Positions 43,458 to 52,814 of a stretch of DNA of 64,000 nucleotides are shown one piece after another; positions within the stretch are counted from its first letter, which is position 1; each line of letters begins with the position of its first letter. Origin of the DNA: CAVYWD01 sp963772225 (GTDB lineage: Bacteria > Myxococcota > Myxococcia > Myxococcales > UBA5297); assembly GCA_963772225.1 (NCBI GenBank), contig CAVYWD010000008.1, positions 310,001 through 374,000 of the forward strand. Reading direction: 5' to 3'. The notes below the pieces were generated by a model. It was not told the DNA's origin. It made no database searches and worked only from the letters and a program-made list of their open reading frames with translations. The translations under genes and the position numbers were made by a program.

Positions 43458-44741
43458 ATGGAGGCAATGGCCCGCCCTCTGCCGCTTCGCGCTCGAATTG
43501 CCCTGGTCCTCGCGCTGACCTTGGCGGCCGGATTCGCGCTGAACGTGGTTGCGGCCATCTTGATTCTGCGGCGAGCCGAGGCGCTCGAGCTTCGGGCCGA
43601 GTCCGCGCGCGATGACGGAGCGCGCTTGGAGCGGACACCGGGTCTGAACGGGAACCGTCGCCCAGGCCTCCACTGGGCAAGCCCGGTGTTGGTCGGCTAT
43701 CTGGCGCTGAACGCCGGGCTTACTCTCATGATCGGGATGACACTGCTCGGCCGCGCTGTCGCTCGGCCAATGGACCACATCGAGGCCGCCGCCGACCGCA
43801 TCGGCCGCCTCGAGCTCGACGACCCCTTCGAAGGCCGCCCCTCCGCCCTCGGCCCCCTAGGCTTCGCCTTCGAGCGCATGGCCGCGAACCTCAAAGCCGA
43901 GCGCGCGCGCGTCCAGACGCAGATCTCCGAGCTCGAGCGCCTGAACAAACAGCTCAGCGAGGCCCGCGACTCCCTCGTCCGCTCCGAGAAGCTCGCCACC
44001 GTGGGCCGCCTCGCCGCAGGCGTCGCGCACGAAGTGGGCAACCCCCTGGGCGCCATCCTGGGCTACCTCGAGCTCGCGCGCTCCAAGGCGCCGTCCGCGG
44101 GCGAGCACCTCGACTCCATCGACCGCGAGGTGGCGCGCATCGACCGCACGGTGCGCGAGCTCCTCGACTTCTCGCGCCCCTCGGCGAGCGCCGCCGAGCT
44201 CTGCGCGGTCAACCTCCGCGACTCGGTGAGCGCCGCCGTCCGCCTCGCCTCGGTGCAGAAGCGGCTCAAGAACGCCGAGTTCTCGGTGGACGTCGACCCC
44301 GCGGTGAGCGTCTATGCCGAGCCGCACCACCTCTCGCAGGTCCTGGTCAACGTCCTCCTCAACGCCGGCGACGCCATGCGCGAGGGCGGCAAAGTCGAAA
44401 TCCGCTCCGCGCCCGGGCGGAACGTCCCCGCCGGGCGCCGCGCCTCGGACCCTCCCGCAGGCCCGCGCGTCGAGCTCTCCGTCTCCGACACCGGCAGCGG
44501 CATCGCCGAGGAGAACTTGCCGCGCATCTTCGACCCGTTTTTCACCACCAAGGAGCCCGGCGCCGGCACGGGCCTAGGGCTCGCCATCAGCCACCGGATC
44601 CTCGAGACCTTCGGCGGCGAGATCAAAGCCGCCAACCGCCCGGGCGGCGGCGCATTGATGACCCTCACTCTGCGGGTCGCGCAGGAGACAAAGTCCCAGG
44701 GAGAGCCTGTCGCGAAAATGGCCTCCTCGCCTCTCGAATGA
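43458..44741 (+). CDS. pilS: Sensor histidine kinase PilS
   Basis: This 427-residue kinase has two transmembrane helices flanking a short (about 40-residue) extracytoplasmic segment, a HAMP-like linker, a HisKA domain with the phospho-acceptor His191 (GVAHEVGNP), and a HATPase domain with N box NVLLNAGDA, DTGSGIAEEN, and FTTKEPGAGTGLGL. It is shorter and has fewer helices than the six-helix PilS of Pseudomonas. It should phosphorylate PilR, encoded 64 bases downstream. ATG 43467 is an alternative start. Confidence 0.85.
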   Translation: MEAMARPLPLRARIALVLALTLAAGFALNVVAAILILRRAEALELRAESARDDGARLERTPGLNGNRRPGLHWASPVLVGYLALNAGLTLMIGMTLLGRAVARPMDHIEAAADRIGRLELDDPFEGRPSALGPLGFAFERMAANLKAERARVQTQISELERLNKQLSEARDSLVRSEKLATVGRLAAGVAHEVGNPLGAILGYLELARSKAPSAGEHLDSIDREVARIDRTVRELLDFSRPSASAAELCAVNLRDSVSAAVRLASVQKRLKNAEFSVDVDPAVSVYAEPHHLSQVLVNVLLNAGDAMREGGKVEIRSAPGRNVPAGRRASDPPAGPRVELSVSDTGSGIAEENLPRIFDPFFTTKEPGAGTGLGLAISHRILETFGGEIKAANRPGGGALMTLTLRVAQETKSQGEPVAKMASSPLE

Positions 44742-44756
44742 CCTTTCCCCCTTCGC

Positions 44757-44786
44757 CCCATCCTCGCGAGCGGGGAGGGGGTGAGG
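44757..44786. repeat. Diverged copy of the dispersed GC hairpin
   Basis: CGAGCGGGGAGGGGGTGAGG at 44767-44786 matches, apart from an 8-base deletion, the complement of 22041-22064. An imperfect stem with CCCCATCCTCG at 44757-44767 remains. It lies in the pilS-pilR gap. Confidence 0.6.
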
Positions 44787-44805
44787 CAATAACCTAGAAG
44801 GTCCC

Positions 44806-46209
44806 ATGCGGTTCCAGAACATCCTCGTCGTGGACGACGACGACAGCATGCGCCACGTGCTCGCGGTCATCCTCAAGGACCGCGGCTTCGACGTGCGCGC
44901 GGTCGCCAATGGAGAAGAAGCGCTCCGGGAGGTCCAGGCGCGCGACTACGACGCGGTCCTCACCGACGTCCGCATGCCCAAGATGGACGGCCTCGCGCTC
45001 CTCCGGGCCCTGCAGCGCGATCAGCCCGAGCTCACCGTCGTCGTGATGAGCGCCTACGGCACCCACGACACCGCGCTCCAGGCGATGAAGGAAGGCGCCT
45101 ACGACTACATCAACAAGCCCTTCAAGCCCGACGAGGTCGTCCTCGTGCTGCGGAAGGCCGAGGAGCGCGAGCGGCTTCGCCTGGAAAACGTCCGGCTCAA
45201 AAGCGAGCTCTCCCGCGAAGTCGGCGCGCACGGCATCGTGGGCGACAGCCCGCCTATCCAAGAAGTCCTCCGGCAAATCCGCAAGCTCGCCGCGGTGAAG
45301 GCCACCGTCCTCATCTCCGGCGAGAGCGGCACCGGCAAGGAGCTCGTCGCGCGCGCGCTGCACGAGCTGTCCCCCCGGGCGGCCATGCCGTTCGTCGCGG
45401 TCAACTGCGGCGCCATCCCCGAGCCGCTCATCGAGAGCGAGCTCTTTGGCCACATGAAGGGCGCCTTCACCGACGCCCACCGCACGAAGAAAGGCCTGTT
45501 CAGCGAGGCCGACGGTGGGACCCTTTTCCTGGATGAGGTCGGCGAGCTTCCGCTGACGGTGCAGGTCAAGCTCTTGCGAGCGCTCCAGGAGGAAGAGGTG
45601 CGCCGGGTCGGAGACAACCGCAGCGAGAAGGTGGACGTGCGCGTCGTCGCCGCGACCAAGCGCGAGCTCGCGCAGGAGGTCCAGCGCGGCGCCTTCCGCG
45701 AGGACCTCTACTACCGCCTCAACGTCGTCAACCTGCGCCTGCCGCCGCTGCGCGAGCGCCGCCTGGACATCCCCGCCCTCGCGCAGCACTTCCTGGTGAA
45801 GCACAACGCCAAGCTCGGCCGCCGCCCGCCGGTGCTCCGCATCGCCGCGGGCGTCGCACAGCGGATCCAGGACTACCCGTGGCCGGGCAATGTGCGCGAG
45901 CTGGAGAACGCCATCGAGCGCGCGCTGGTGCTCTGCGAGGGCGAGGAGCTCACCGAGGACGGCCTGCCTGAGCTGCTCGCCCTGGCCGCGGTCGCCCGGC
46001 CCCCGGGCGCCCCGGCAGCGGACGCCGGCCTCTCCATCAAGCGCACCGTCCGCGCCCTCGAGGAGGACCTCATTCGCCGCGCCCTCCAGCGCACCCGCGG
46101 CAACCGCACCCGCGCCGCCGAGCTTCTGGAGATCAGCCACCGCGCCCTGCTCTACAAAATCAAGGACTACGCCATCGACCCGGACGCCGAAGGCGCCAAG
46201 GGCGGCTGA
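44806..46209 (+). CDS. pilR: Sigma-54 activator PilR (NtrC family)
   Basis: This 467-residue response regulator has three domains: a receiver with Asp54 as phospho-acceptor (LTDVRMP), a sigma-54-interacting AAA+ domain with Walker A GESGTGKE (172-179), the loop GAFTDA (219-224, Asp in place of the usual Gly), Walker B GGTLFLDE, and a C-terminal Fis-type helix-turn-helix (RTRGNRTRAAELLEISHRAL). It would bind near pilA and activate RNA polymerase at the -24/-12 promoter there. PilS lies immediately upstream. Confidence 0.92.
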   Translation: MRFQNILVVDDDDSMRHVLAVILKDRGFDVRAVANGEEALREVQARDYDAVLTDVRMPKMDGLALLRALQRDQPELTVVVMSAYGTHDTALQAMKEGAYDYINKPFKPDEVVLVLRKAEERERLRLENVRLKSELSREVGAHGIVGDSPPIQEVLRQIRKLAAVKATVLISGESGTGKELVARALHELSPRAAMPFVAVNCGAIPEPLIESELFGHMKGAFTDAHRTKKGLFSEADGGTLFLDEVGELPLTVQVKLLRALQEEEVRRVGDNRSEKVDVRVVAATKRELAQEVQRGAFREDLYYRLNVVNLRLPPLRERRLDIPALAQHFLVKHNAKLGRRPPVLRIAAGVAQRIQDYPWPGNVRELENAIERALVLCEGEELTEDGLPELLALAAVARPPGAPAADAGLSIKRTVRALEEDLIRRALQRTRGNRTRAAELLEISHRALLYKIKDYAIDPDAEGAKGG

Positions 46210-46599
46210 CCCGCCCGTCCTCACCCGACCCGATCCCGTGAACCGTCGGCGCGGACAAGGGTGGCGGACCGCCAACCCGTGCCCCGTCGAACGTCCCCGT
46301 CCCCGCGAACGAACCCGAACCCGAACCCGGCTTTTGGCCGGCGTCCAGCACCCGCCGCCGCAACTCCCCCAGCCCCAGCCCTTGGGGTGGCGCCGAAGTC
46401 TCACCTCAAGGAATGGTATAAAGACCTATCAATTGCGTCTCATTATGCGATAACAATGCCCCCCCTCTTGCTTGACGCTCAACAGAACGGGCGCCTAAGC
46501 TTCCCCTCGTGCAGCCAGGGCGACGACATCCGCGCAGTCCCACAGGGCCCCTCGCAGGGCGGCGCCGGTCCGGCGCGAAACAGGGACTGAGGTGAGCTC
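46210..46599. other. 390-base interval between pilR and the HTH gene
   Basis: It contains the dispersed repeat at 46263-46333 and an unusually AT-rich stretch at 46410-46460 (GGTATAAAGA, TTATGCGATAACAATG) that may carry a promoter for the HTH gene and the pilM operon. No protein-coding gene was seen. Confidence 0.5.
46263..46333. repeat. Half-copy of the 9691-9898 repeat family
   Basis: It contains the core CCGTCCCCGCGAACGAACCC followed by repeated GAACCC units, matching the right arm at 9850-9894 with about three differences. It also matches part of the central region (GGCGG/AACCGCC and TGCCCCGT). Only one arm is present here, so this is likely a decayed copy. Confidence 0.7.
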
Positions 46600-46869
46600 A
46601 TGGCCATGAAGAGTCGGCGCGCCGCCCTGGCCTCCAACAACGTCCAGCGTCTGCGCGAGGAGCAGCTCCTCTCCAAGGCCGAGCTCGCGCGCCGCGCCGG
46701 GGTGTCCCCTTTGACCATCGACCGCATCGAGCGCGGCGAGGCGTGCCGCCTGGACACCAAACGCAAGGTCATCCTCGCCCTCGGGTTCGAGGTCTCCGAA
46801 AAGGAGAAGGTCTTTTCCGACCTGCAAACGAAGCGCCCGCGAAAAGCGCGCCGGCCGGCTTTTTTGTGA
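46600..46869 (+). CDS. Small XRE-type helix-turn-helix protein
   Basis: This 89-residue protein has a classic HTH_3 domain (about 15-68): NVQRLREEQLLSKAELARRAGVS, then PLTIDRIERGEACRLDTK. The basic C-terminal tail is rich in Lys and Arg. GAGGTGAG precedes the ATG. It lies between pilR and pilM on the same strand, 86 bases before pilM, and could regulate the pilMNOPQ operon. A GC-rich stem with GCTTTTTT overlaps its stop codon (46842-46865) and may be a weak terminator. Confidence 0.85.
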   Translation: MAMKSRRAALASNNVQRLREEQLLSKAELARRAGVSPLTIDRIERGEACRLDTKRKVILALGFEVSEKEKVFSDLQTKRPRKARRPAFL

Positions 46870-46955
46870 CGAACTGCACGCGTGCTAGGCTCCAAGAACC
46901 TCGTCGTCGACAGCCCTGAAGGGCGTCGCGCTCCTGAAGTCGGAGGTCCCGCTAG

Positions 46956-48029
46956 ATGGCCAAGGGTAAGCTCGCGCTCGGCCTCGATATCGGTTCGAGC
47001 TCCGTCAAGCTGGTCCATCTGAAGGAGGTCCGGCGGCGGGGCACCGCCGGCTTTCAGCTGCAGTCTTTTGGCTCCAAGCCATTGCCGCCCGAGGCCATCG
47101 TCGACGGCGCCTTGATGAATTCCACCGCCATCGTCCAGGCCATCCAGGAGCTGGTGGGCGAGCTGAAGGTCCGCCACAAGGACGTGGCCATCGGCGTCAG
47201 CGGCCACTCGGTCATCATCAAGAAGATCTCGCTGCCCCGCATGAGCCAGGCGGAGCTCGACGAATCCATTCAGTGGGAGGCCGAGCAATACATTCCGTTC
47301 GACGTCAAGGACGTCAACATCGACACCTTCCCGCTCGCCACTGGCAACGACCAGACCGGCCAGATGGACGTGCTTCTCGTCGCGGCCAAGAAGGACATGA
47401 TCAACGATTACACCTCGGTGGTCGCCGAGGCCGGGCTCGCGCCCTCGGTGGTCGACGTCGACGCGTTCGCCGTCCAGAACTGCTACGAGGCGAACTACGA
47501 CATGCCCTCGGGCGAGACCATCGTCCTCATCAACGCCGGGGCGTCGGTGGTCAACATCAACATCATCGCCAACGGGGTCACCACCTTCACCCGCGACGTG
47601 ACCATCGGCGGCAACCAGTTCACCGAGGAGATCCAGAAGCAGCTCAACGTCTCCTACGACGAGGCCGAAGCCCTGAAGATCGGCGGCAACCGCCACGACG
47701 CCGACTCGGTCGTCCCGCAGGACGTGGAGCGGGTGCTGGGCACCGTCGCCGAGCAGATGGCCGGCGAGATCCAGCGGTCGCTCGACTTCTACGCCTCCAC
47801 CGCCGCCGACAGCCACATCGCGCGGGTGCTGCTCTCGGGCGGCACCGCGAAAATCCCCGCGCTCTTCAAAACCATCGAGCAGCGGGTGGGCGTGCCCGTG
47901 GAGATCCTGAACCCGTTCAAGAACATCGAGATCGACAACCGGCGCTTCGACCCGGCCTACATTATGGAGGTGGCGCCGGTGGCCGCGGTGGCGGTGGGCC
48001 TCGCGCTGCGGCGGCCTGGGGACAAGTGA
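46956..48029 (+). CDS. pilM: Type IV pilus alignment protein PilM
   Basis: This 357-residue actin/FtsA-fold ATPase has LGLDIGSSSVKLVHL (phosphate 1), INAGASVVNINI (phosphate 2) and LLSGGTAKIPAL (adenosine) motifs. It binds the N-terminal cytoplasmic tail of PilN at the inner face of the membrane and links the platform to the PilQ channel. GGAGGT is 8 bases before ATG. It begins the co-directional pilMNOPQ set. Confidence 0.92.
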   Translation: MAKGKLALGLDIGSSSVKLVHLKEVRRRGTAGFQLQSFGSKPLPPEAIVDGALMNSTAIVQAIQELVGELKVRHKDVAIGVSGHSVIIKKISLPRMSQAELDESIQWEAEQYIPFDVKDVNIDTFPLATGNDQTGQMDVLLVAAKKDMINDYTSVVAEAGLAPSVVDVDAFAVQNCYEANYDMPSGETIVLINAGASVVNINIIANGVTTFTRDVTIGGNQFTEEIQKQLNVSYDEAEALKIGGNRHDADSVVPQDVERVLGTVAEQMAGEIQRSLDFYASTAADSHIARVLLSGGTAKIPALFKTIEQRVGVPVEILNPFKNIEIDNRRFDPAYIMEVAPVAAVAVGLALRRPGDK

Positions 48030-48076
48030 AGCGGCGAGCCTTGAGTAGAGCCATGCGGCCAGAAGGGGCATAGGCG

Positions 48077-48745
48077 ATGATTCGCATCAACCTTTTGCCG
48101 GTTCGGCACGTCAGGAAGCAGGAGGCGGGCCGCAACCAGCTCATTCTCTTCGCGCTCGTCCTGGTCATCGCGGGCGTCGTCAACTTCTATTGGTACTCGG
48201 ACCGCGACCGCGAGAATCAGAGGCTCAAGGCCCAGGTGGCCAGCATCCAAAAGGAGATCTCCGACCTCGACCGCATCATCGGCGAGGTGAAGAACGTGAG
48301 CTCCGAGAAGCTGAAGCTGGAGGAGAAGCTCAAGGTCCTCGACACGCTCAAGAAGGGACGCACCGGCCCGGTGAAGATGCTCGACGCCATGGCCAGCGCC
48401 GTCCCCAAGAACGTCTGGCTCGTCAAGCTGGCCGAGACCAGCGGCGCCATGAGCCTGGACGGGACCGCGCTCTCCAACGACGACGTCGCCGAGTTCATGA
48501 AGGCCCTCTCCACCATCGCCTGGACGCCGGAGGGGATGGGGCGCGTCGTCGAGGTGGCGCGCAAGGGCGCCGCGACCAGCCGCGTGGAGCTGATGCCCTC
48601 CGGTCAGATCAAGGACATCGCCGCCGAGCAGGTGAGCGCGTTCTTCTCCGACGTCCAGCTGCGGAAGACGGTGCAGAAGACCGGCGGGAAAGACACCAAG
48701 ATCGTCGACTTCTCGCTCAGCCTCAAAGCGAACTACGCGATCTAG
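48077..48745 (+). CDS. pilN: Type IV pilus assembly protein PilN
   Basis: This 222-residue protein has the short cytoplasmic PilM-binding tail INLLPVR at residues 3-9, one transmembrane helix (LILFALVLVIAGVVNFYW, about 23-40), a coiled coil (about 45-90), and a periplasmic ferredoxin-like domain. It dimerises with PilO. A charged insert near residues 155-205 makes it slightly longer than the usual 180-200. pilO starts 11 bases later. Confidence 0.9.
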   Translation: MIRINLLPVRHVRKQEAGRNQLILFALVLVIAGVVNFYWYSDRDRENQRLKAQVASIQKEISDLDRIIGEVKNVSSEKLKLEEKLKVLDTLKKGRTGPVKMLDAMASAVPKNVWLVKLAETSGAMSLDGTALSNDDVAEFMKALSTIAWTPEGMGRVVEVARKGAATSRVELMPSGQIKDIAAEQVSAFFSDVQLRKTVQKTGGKDTKIVDFSLSLKANYAI

Positions 48746-48756
48746 AGGCCCTCGCC

Positions 48757-49347
48757 ATGAACAAGCTCATCGAGCGGCTCAACAAGGTTCCCCTCCCCAC
48801 CAAGATCGCGGCGGTCGTCCTGGGCGTCGTGCTGCTCTCTGCGGCGAACTACTTCCTCGTCATCTCCGACGTCGAGACGCAGATCGACCGGAACCGCGCC
48901 GCCGTGGCCCGGCTGAACAAGGACCTGGTCGACAAGAAGGTCATCGCCGACAACTTGAACCAGTACCGCCGCGACAAGGAAGTGCTGGAGCGCCGGCTGG
49001 CCGAGGCCCTCACCGAGCTGCCGCTGACCGCCGACATCGACGAGCTCTTGCGCCAGCTCAACGACGTGGGCCGGAAGAGCGGCCTGGAGATCGTCACGCT
49101 CGAGCCCGGCGCCGAGACCTCCTCCGGGTTCTATGCCTCCATCCCCATCAAGATGCAGGTCTCGGGCAACTACCACGAGATCGCGGTCTTCTTCGAGAGC
49201 GTCTCCAAGCTCCGGCGCATCGTGAACATCAGCAACCTGTCCTTCTCGACCCCGACGCGCCGGAACGAGAAGGTCGTGCTCGGCGCCACGTACCTGGCGA
49301 CCACCTTCCGCTTCCTCGAGCAGAGCGCCCAGGGGCCCAAGAAGTAG
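48757..49347 (+). CDS. pilO: Type IV pilus assembly protein PilO
   Basis: This 196-residue protein has a cytoplasmic start, a helix at about 17-35 (IAAVVLGVVLLSAANYFLV), a coiled coil (about 40-90), and a periplasmic domain ending TYLATTFRFLEQ. It is the partner of PilN in the inner-membrane alignment complex. ATG 48757 is the start; frame sequence upstream belongs to pilN in another frame. Confidence 0.9.
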   Translation: MNKLIERLNKVPLPTKIAAVVLGVVLLSAANYFLVISDVETQIDRNRAAVARLNKDLVDKKVIADNLNQYRRDKEVLERRLAEALTELPLTADIDELLRQLNDVGRKSGLEIVTLEPGAETSSGFYASIPIKMQVSGNYHEIAVFFESVSKLRRIVNISNLSFSTPTRRNEKVVLGATYLATTFRFLEQSAQGPKK

Positions 49348-49364
49348 GGGCAAAGGTCCGAGCG

Positions 49365-49928
49365 ATGACCATGCGAATCCCGGTTCTCATCCTCTCGTGC
49401 GCGCTGGCCGCCTGCGGCGGCGACGTCGGCAAGGCCAAGCCCGCCGCGCCCGCGCGCGCCGAAGCCTCCAAGAAGGCGTCCGCGACCGACAAGGACGCGG
49501 CCGCGGCGGCCCCGGCGACGCTCATCGAATACGCCTACTCTCCGGTCGGCAAGCGCGACCCGTTCCGCTCCATCCTGGACGACGTCGCCGAGTCGCGCCC
49601 CGACCAGGACCTGCGCCCCGACTGCGGACCGCTCTGCAAATGGGAGCTCGACCAGCTCCGGCTCGTCGCGGTGGTCAGCGGCATGTCCAACCCGCTGGGC
49701 ATGGTCGAGGACCCGGGAGGCAAGGGCTACATCGTGCGGCGCGGCACCTTCATGGGAAAGCGCAACGGCAAGGTCACGCAGATCCGCGCGGGCGAGGTCG
49801 TCGTCACCGAGATCTACAAAGACAATATGGGCAAGCCTCACCCGAACCTGGTGGTCATCAAGCTTCCGAGCGAGAAGGCGACCGTCGAGGAAGACCAGAA
49901 CCTCTTGGGCCCCGATGTCGCCGAGTGA
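49365..49928 (+). CDS. pilP: Pilus lipoprotein PilP
   Basis: This 187-residue lipoprotein has a signal peptide with lipobox LAAC (Cys17). A disordered Ala/Lys-rich linker (about 20-55) precedes the beta domain, with YSPVGKRDPFRSIL at its entry and the family motif YIVRRGTFMGKRNGKVTQI. It bridges PilNO to the N-terminal domains of PilQ. The pilQ gene follows after 25 bases. Confidence 0.9.
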   Translation: MTMRIPVLILSCALAACGGDVGKAKPAAPARAEASKKASATDKDAAAAAPATLIEYAYSPVGKRDPFRSILDDVAESRPDQDLRPDCGPLCKWELDQLRLVAVVSGMSNPLGMVEDPGGKGYIVRRGTFMGKRNGKVTQIRAGEVVVTEIYKDNMGKPHPNLVVIKLPSEKATVEEDQNLLGPDVAE

Positions 49929-49953
49929 GCATCCGCTGCAAGGAGAATCTCCG

Positions 49954-52752
49954 ATGAAGAGCCACCTCACGATGGCCGCGCTGCTCGCGCTCGCCCTGGC
50001 CCCGTCGGCCGCGCGGGGCGCCAACGCCGAGCTCAACGTGGTGAAGGCCGTGCAGGTCCAAGCGCAGGGCTCCGGCGCTCGCGTGGTCATCTCGGGGACC
50101 CGGGCGCCCACGTTCACCGTCTTCCGCCTCTCGGACCCGGCGCGCCTCATCGTCGACCTGGCCGGCGCCGACGTCTCCGCCGTGCGCGGTCCGCGCGACG
50201 GTGCGGGCCCGGTGAGCGGCGTCGCCATCTCCCAGTTCTCGGACGAGCGCGCGGCGCTCGGGCGCGTGGTGGTGGCGCTGGCCGACTCGGCCCACTACGA
50301 CGTCCGCGCCGCCGGCAACGACGTGGTCGTCGCGGTCATGGGCGGCTCTGAGGGCGCTGCCCCGGAGGCGCCCGCCGCCGAGGCAGCCAAGGTCGAGAGC
50401 GCTCCGACCAAAGACCAGGACGCCGAGGCTCCCCGCACGGCGTCGGTTGCCGCTCCCGAGAAGGCGCCCGCTCCCAAGCCGCTCGCCGCCTCGGGAGAGC
50501 GCGATGTCGTCTCCAGCCGACGGGACGAGAAGGCCGTCGAGCGCCCTGCCCACAGACTCACCTCGGTGAGCGTCGCGCGGCGCGGCGTTGGCGCGGTGGT
50601 GGCGCTCGCCGCCGACGGCGAGGTCGGCACGTTCGAGGAGGTGGAGCTCGAGAATCCTCCGAGGCTGGCGCTCGACCTGTTCGGCTTCGAGAAGGGCCTG
50701 CGGCCCCAGAAGGCGCCGCCCGGGACGCTGCTCAAGGAGCTGCGCTTCGGCAAGCACGACGACAAGGTCCGCGTGGTCCTCGAGGCGCTCGGCGAGAAGA
50801 TGCCCGCGTATGCGGTGGCCCGCACCCATGGCGGACTCGAGGTCACCCTCGCGCCCGCGGCCGCGAAGCCCGTCGCCGCGGCGCCGCTGAAGCCGGCGCC
50901 GCCCGCCGTTGCCGCCAAGGCCGAGCCGCAGGAGCCGGCGAGGCCCGTCGCCGCGGCGCCCGCCCCCAAGCCGGAGAAGAGGGCTCGCCTGGTGAGCGTG
51001 CGGGACGTGACCTTCAAGGGCGACGAGCAGCAGGGCAGGGTGGTGGTCGGCGTCCCCCGAGGGGTCGACTACCGCGTGACTCGTCCGGACCCGCACACCG
51101 CCGTCCTGACGCTCAGTGGCGCCGCCATCCCCAAGCGCCTGGAGCGGAGCCTGGACACGTCGGCCTTCGGCGGCCCCGTCAAGATGGTCAGCTCCTTCAC
51201 CGCGCCCGGCCAGCCGGACGCAGTGCAAATCGTCGCCACGCTCGACCGCGACGCCGCCGACGCGGTGGGCTTCGACGCCTCGGGCCAGCTCTCGTGGCAG
51301 TTCTCGGACAAGTCGCGGGGCGGCGCCGCTGCGGAGATGACTCTCGACGGCCGGAAGGTCGCCCTCCAGGACGAGTCCGCCGAGTCCGCGCCGCGCGCCG
51401 GTGGCTTTTCCGCCGAGGCGCCCGCCTACGCGGCGAGCGCCGCGCCTCGGAAGTCGCACTACGTCGGCCGCCGGGTGTCGTTCGAGTTCAAAGACATCGA
51501 CGTCCACAACCTCCTGCGAATCATCGCGGAGGTGTCCAAGAAGAACATCATCGTCGCCGACAACGTGAGCGGGAAGGTGACCATCCGCCTGCGCAACGTC
51601 CCCTGGGACCAGGCGCTCGAGCTCATCCTCAAGTCGAAGGGCCTGGACAAGGAGGAGATGGGCAACATCCTGCGCATCGCGCCCGCGAAGGAGCTGGAGG
51701 AGGAGCGGCACATGGCCGCCGAGCGCGCCAAGAGCGCCCACGCCCTCGAGCCCCTGAAGGTGCGCCTCATCCCGGTCAACTACGCCACCGCGGCCGACGT
51801 CTCTGGCAAGGTCAAGGACCTGCTCAGCGACCGCGGCAGCATGAGCGTCGACACCCGGACGAACGTGATCATCGTGAAGGACACGGTCGACGCGCTGGCT
51901 CGCGCCGAAGGGCTGGTGCGCCGGCTCGACACCCAGACGCCCCAGGTGCTCATCGAGGGCCGCATCGTCGAGGCGAACACCAACTTCGCGCGCGACTTCG
52001 GCATCCAGTGGGGCGGCAACGTCAACATGAGCCCGAGCACCGGCAACCCGACGGGCCTCTCGTTCCCGAGCGTCGTCCGAGTCGCCGGCGGAAGCTCTGC
52101 CGACTCCAACGGCGGCACCGCCGATACCCCCAACTTCGCGGTGAACCTGCCCGCGGCCACGGGAACCGGCGCGGGCGGCGCGCTCGGGTTCATGTTCGGC
52201 TCGGCCAGCGGCGCGGTGGCCCTCAACCTGCGCCTCTCCGCCATGGAGTCGAACGGGCAAGTCAAGACCATCAGCGCTCCCAAGATCACCACGCTGGACA
52301 ACCACGCGGCGACCATCGGGCAGGGCGTCTCCATCCCGTTCAGCCAGACGTCCGCGGGCGGCGTGAACACGACCTTCATCGAGGCCAAGCTCGAGCTCAA
52401 GGTGACGCCCCACGTGACGGCCGACGGGAGCGTGCTCCTGCTCATCAACGCCACGAACAACCAGCCCAACGCCGGCATCACGGGAGCCAACGGCCAGCCC
52501 TCGATCAGCAAGAAGGAGGCGCAGACCCAAGTCCTGGTGAAGGACGGCGACACCACGGTCATCGGCGGCATCTACACGCGGTCGAGCTCTCTGAGCGAGG
52601 CGGCGGTGCCGGTGCTCTCGAGGATCCCGGTGCTGGGCTGGCTCTTCAAGAAGCAGAGCGAGAGCGACTCCCGCACCGAGCTGCTCATCTTCATCACGCC
52701 GCGCATCGTGAACCGCAGCCAGGTCGTCGCCGCCGGGGAGAGCTCGCCCTGA
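49954..52752 (+). CDS. pilQ: Type IV pilus secretin PilQ
   Basis: This 932-residue outer-membrane secretin has a signal peptide (to about ARGA), three AMIN-like domains (about 22-120, 195-295, 340-450) separated by Pro/Ala/Lys linkers, an STN domain (SFEFKDIDVHNLLRIIAEV), a NolW-type domain (RLIPVNYATAADV) and the C-terminal secretin barrel ending VPVLSRIPVLGWLFKK and LLIFITPRIV. The start is ATG 49954 with AAGGAG upstream. It forms the channel through which the pilus leaves the cell. Confidence 0.93.
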   Translation: MKSHLTMAALLALALAPSAARGANAELNVVKAVQVQAQGSGARVVISGTRAPTFTVFRLSDPARLIVDLAGADVSAVRGPRDGAGPVSGVAISQFSDERAALGRVVVALADSAHYDVRAAGNDVVVAVMGGSEGAAPEAPAAEAAKVESAPTKDQDAEAPRTASVAAPEKAPAPKPLAASGERDVVSSRRDEKAVERPAHRLTSVSVARRGVGAVVALAADGEVGTFEEVELENPPRLALDLFGFEKGLRPQKAPPGTLLKELRFGKHDDKVRVVLEALGEKMPAYAVARTHGGLEVTLAPAAAKPVAAAPLKPAPPAVAAKAEPQEPARPVAAAPAPKPEKRARLVSVRDVTFKGDEQQGRVVVGVPRGVDYRVTRPDPHTAVLTLSGAAIPKRLERSLDTSAFGGPVKMVSSFTAPGQPDAVQIVATLDRDAADAVGFDASGQLSWQFSDKSRGGAAAEMTLDGRKVALQDESAESAPRAGGFSAEAPAYAASAAPRKSHYVGRRVSFEFKDIDVHNLLRIIAEVSKKNIIVADNVSGKVTIRLRNVPWDQALELILKSKGLDKEEMGNILRIAPAKELEEERHMAAERAKSAHALEPLKVRLIPVNYATAADVSGKVKDLLSDRGSMSVDTRTNVIIVKDTVDALARAEGLVRRLDTQTPQVLIEGRIVEANTNFARDFGIQWGGNVNMSPSTGNPTGLSFPSVVRVAGGSSADSNGGTADTPNFAVNLPAATGTGAGGALGFMFGSASGAVALNLRLSAMESNGQVKTISAPKITTLDNHAATIGQGVSIPFSQTSAGGVNTTFIEAKLELKVTPHVTADGSVLLLINATNNQPNAGITGANGQPSISKKEAQTQVLVKDGDTTVIGGIYTRSSSLSEAAVPVLSRIPVLGWLFKKQSESDSRTELLIFITPRIVNRSQVVAAGESSP

Positions 52753-52814
52753 GCCGGGACCCCCGTCGAATCCCGCCCCAGAAACTCTGAACGCGCTACC
52801 GTGAGAGGTCATTC

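Noticed and set aside
49858..52812. Long minus-strand frame opposite pilQ
   Set aside because: It mirrors the codon pattern of pilQ and has no domain resemblance.
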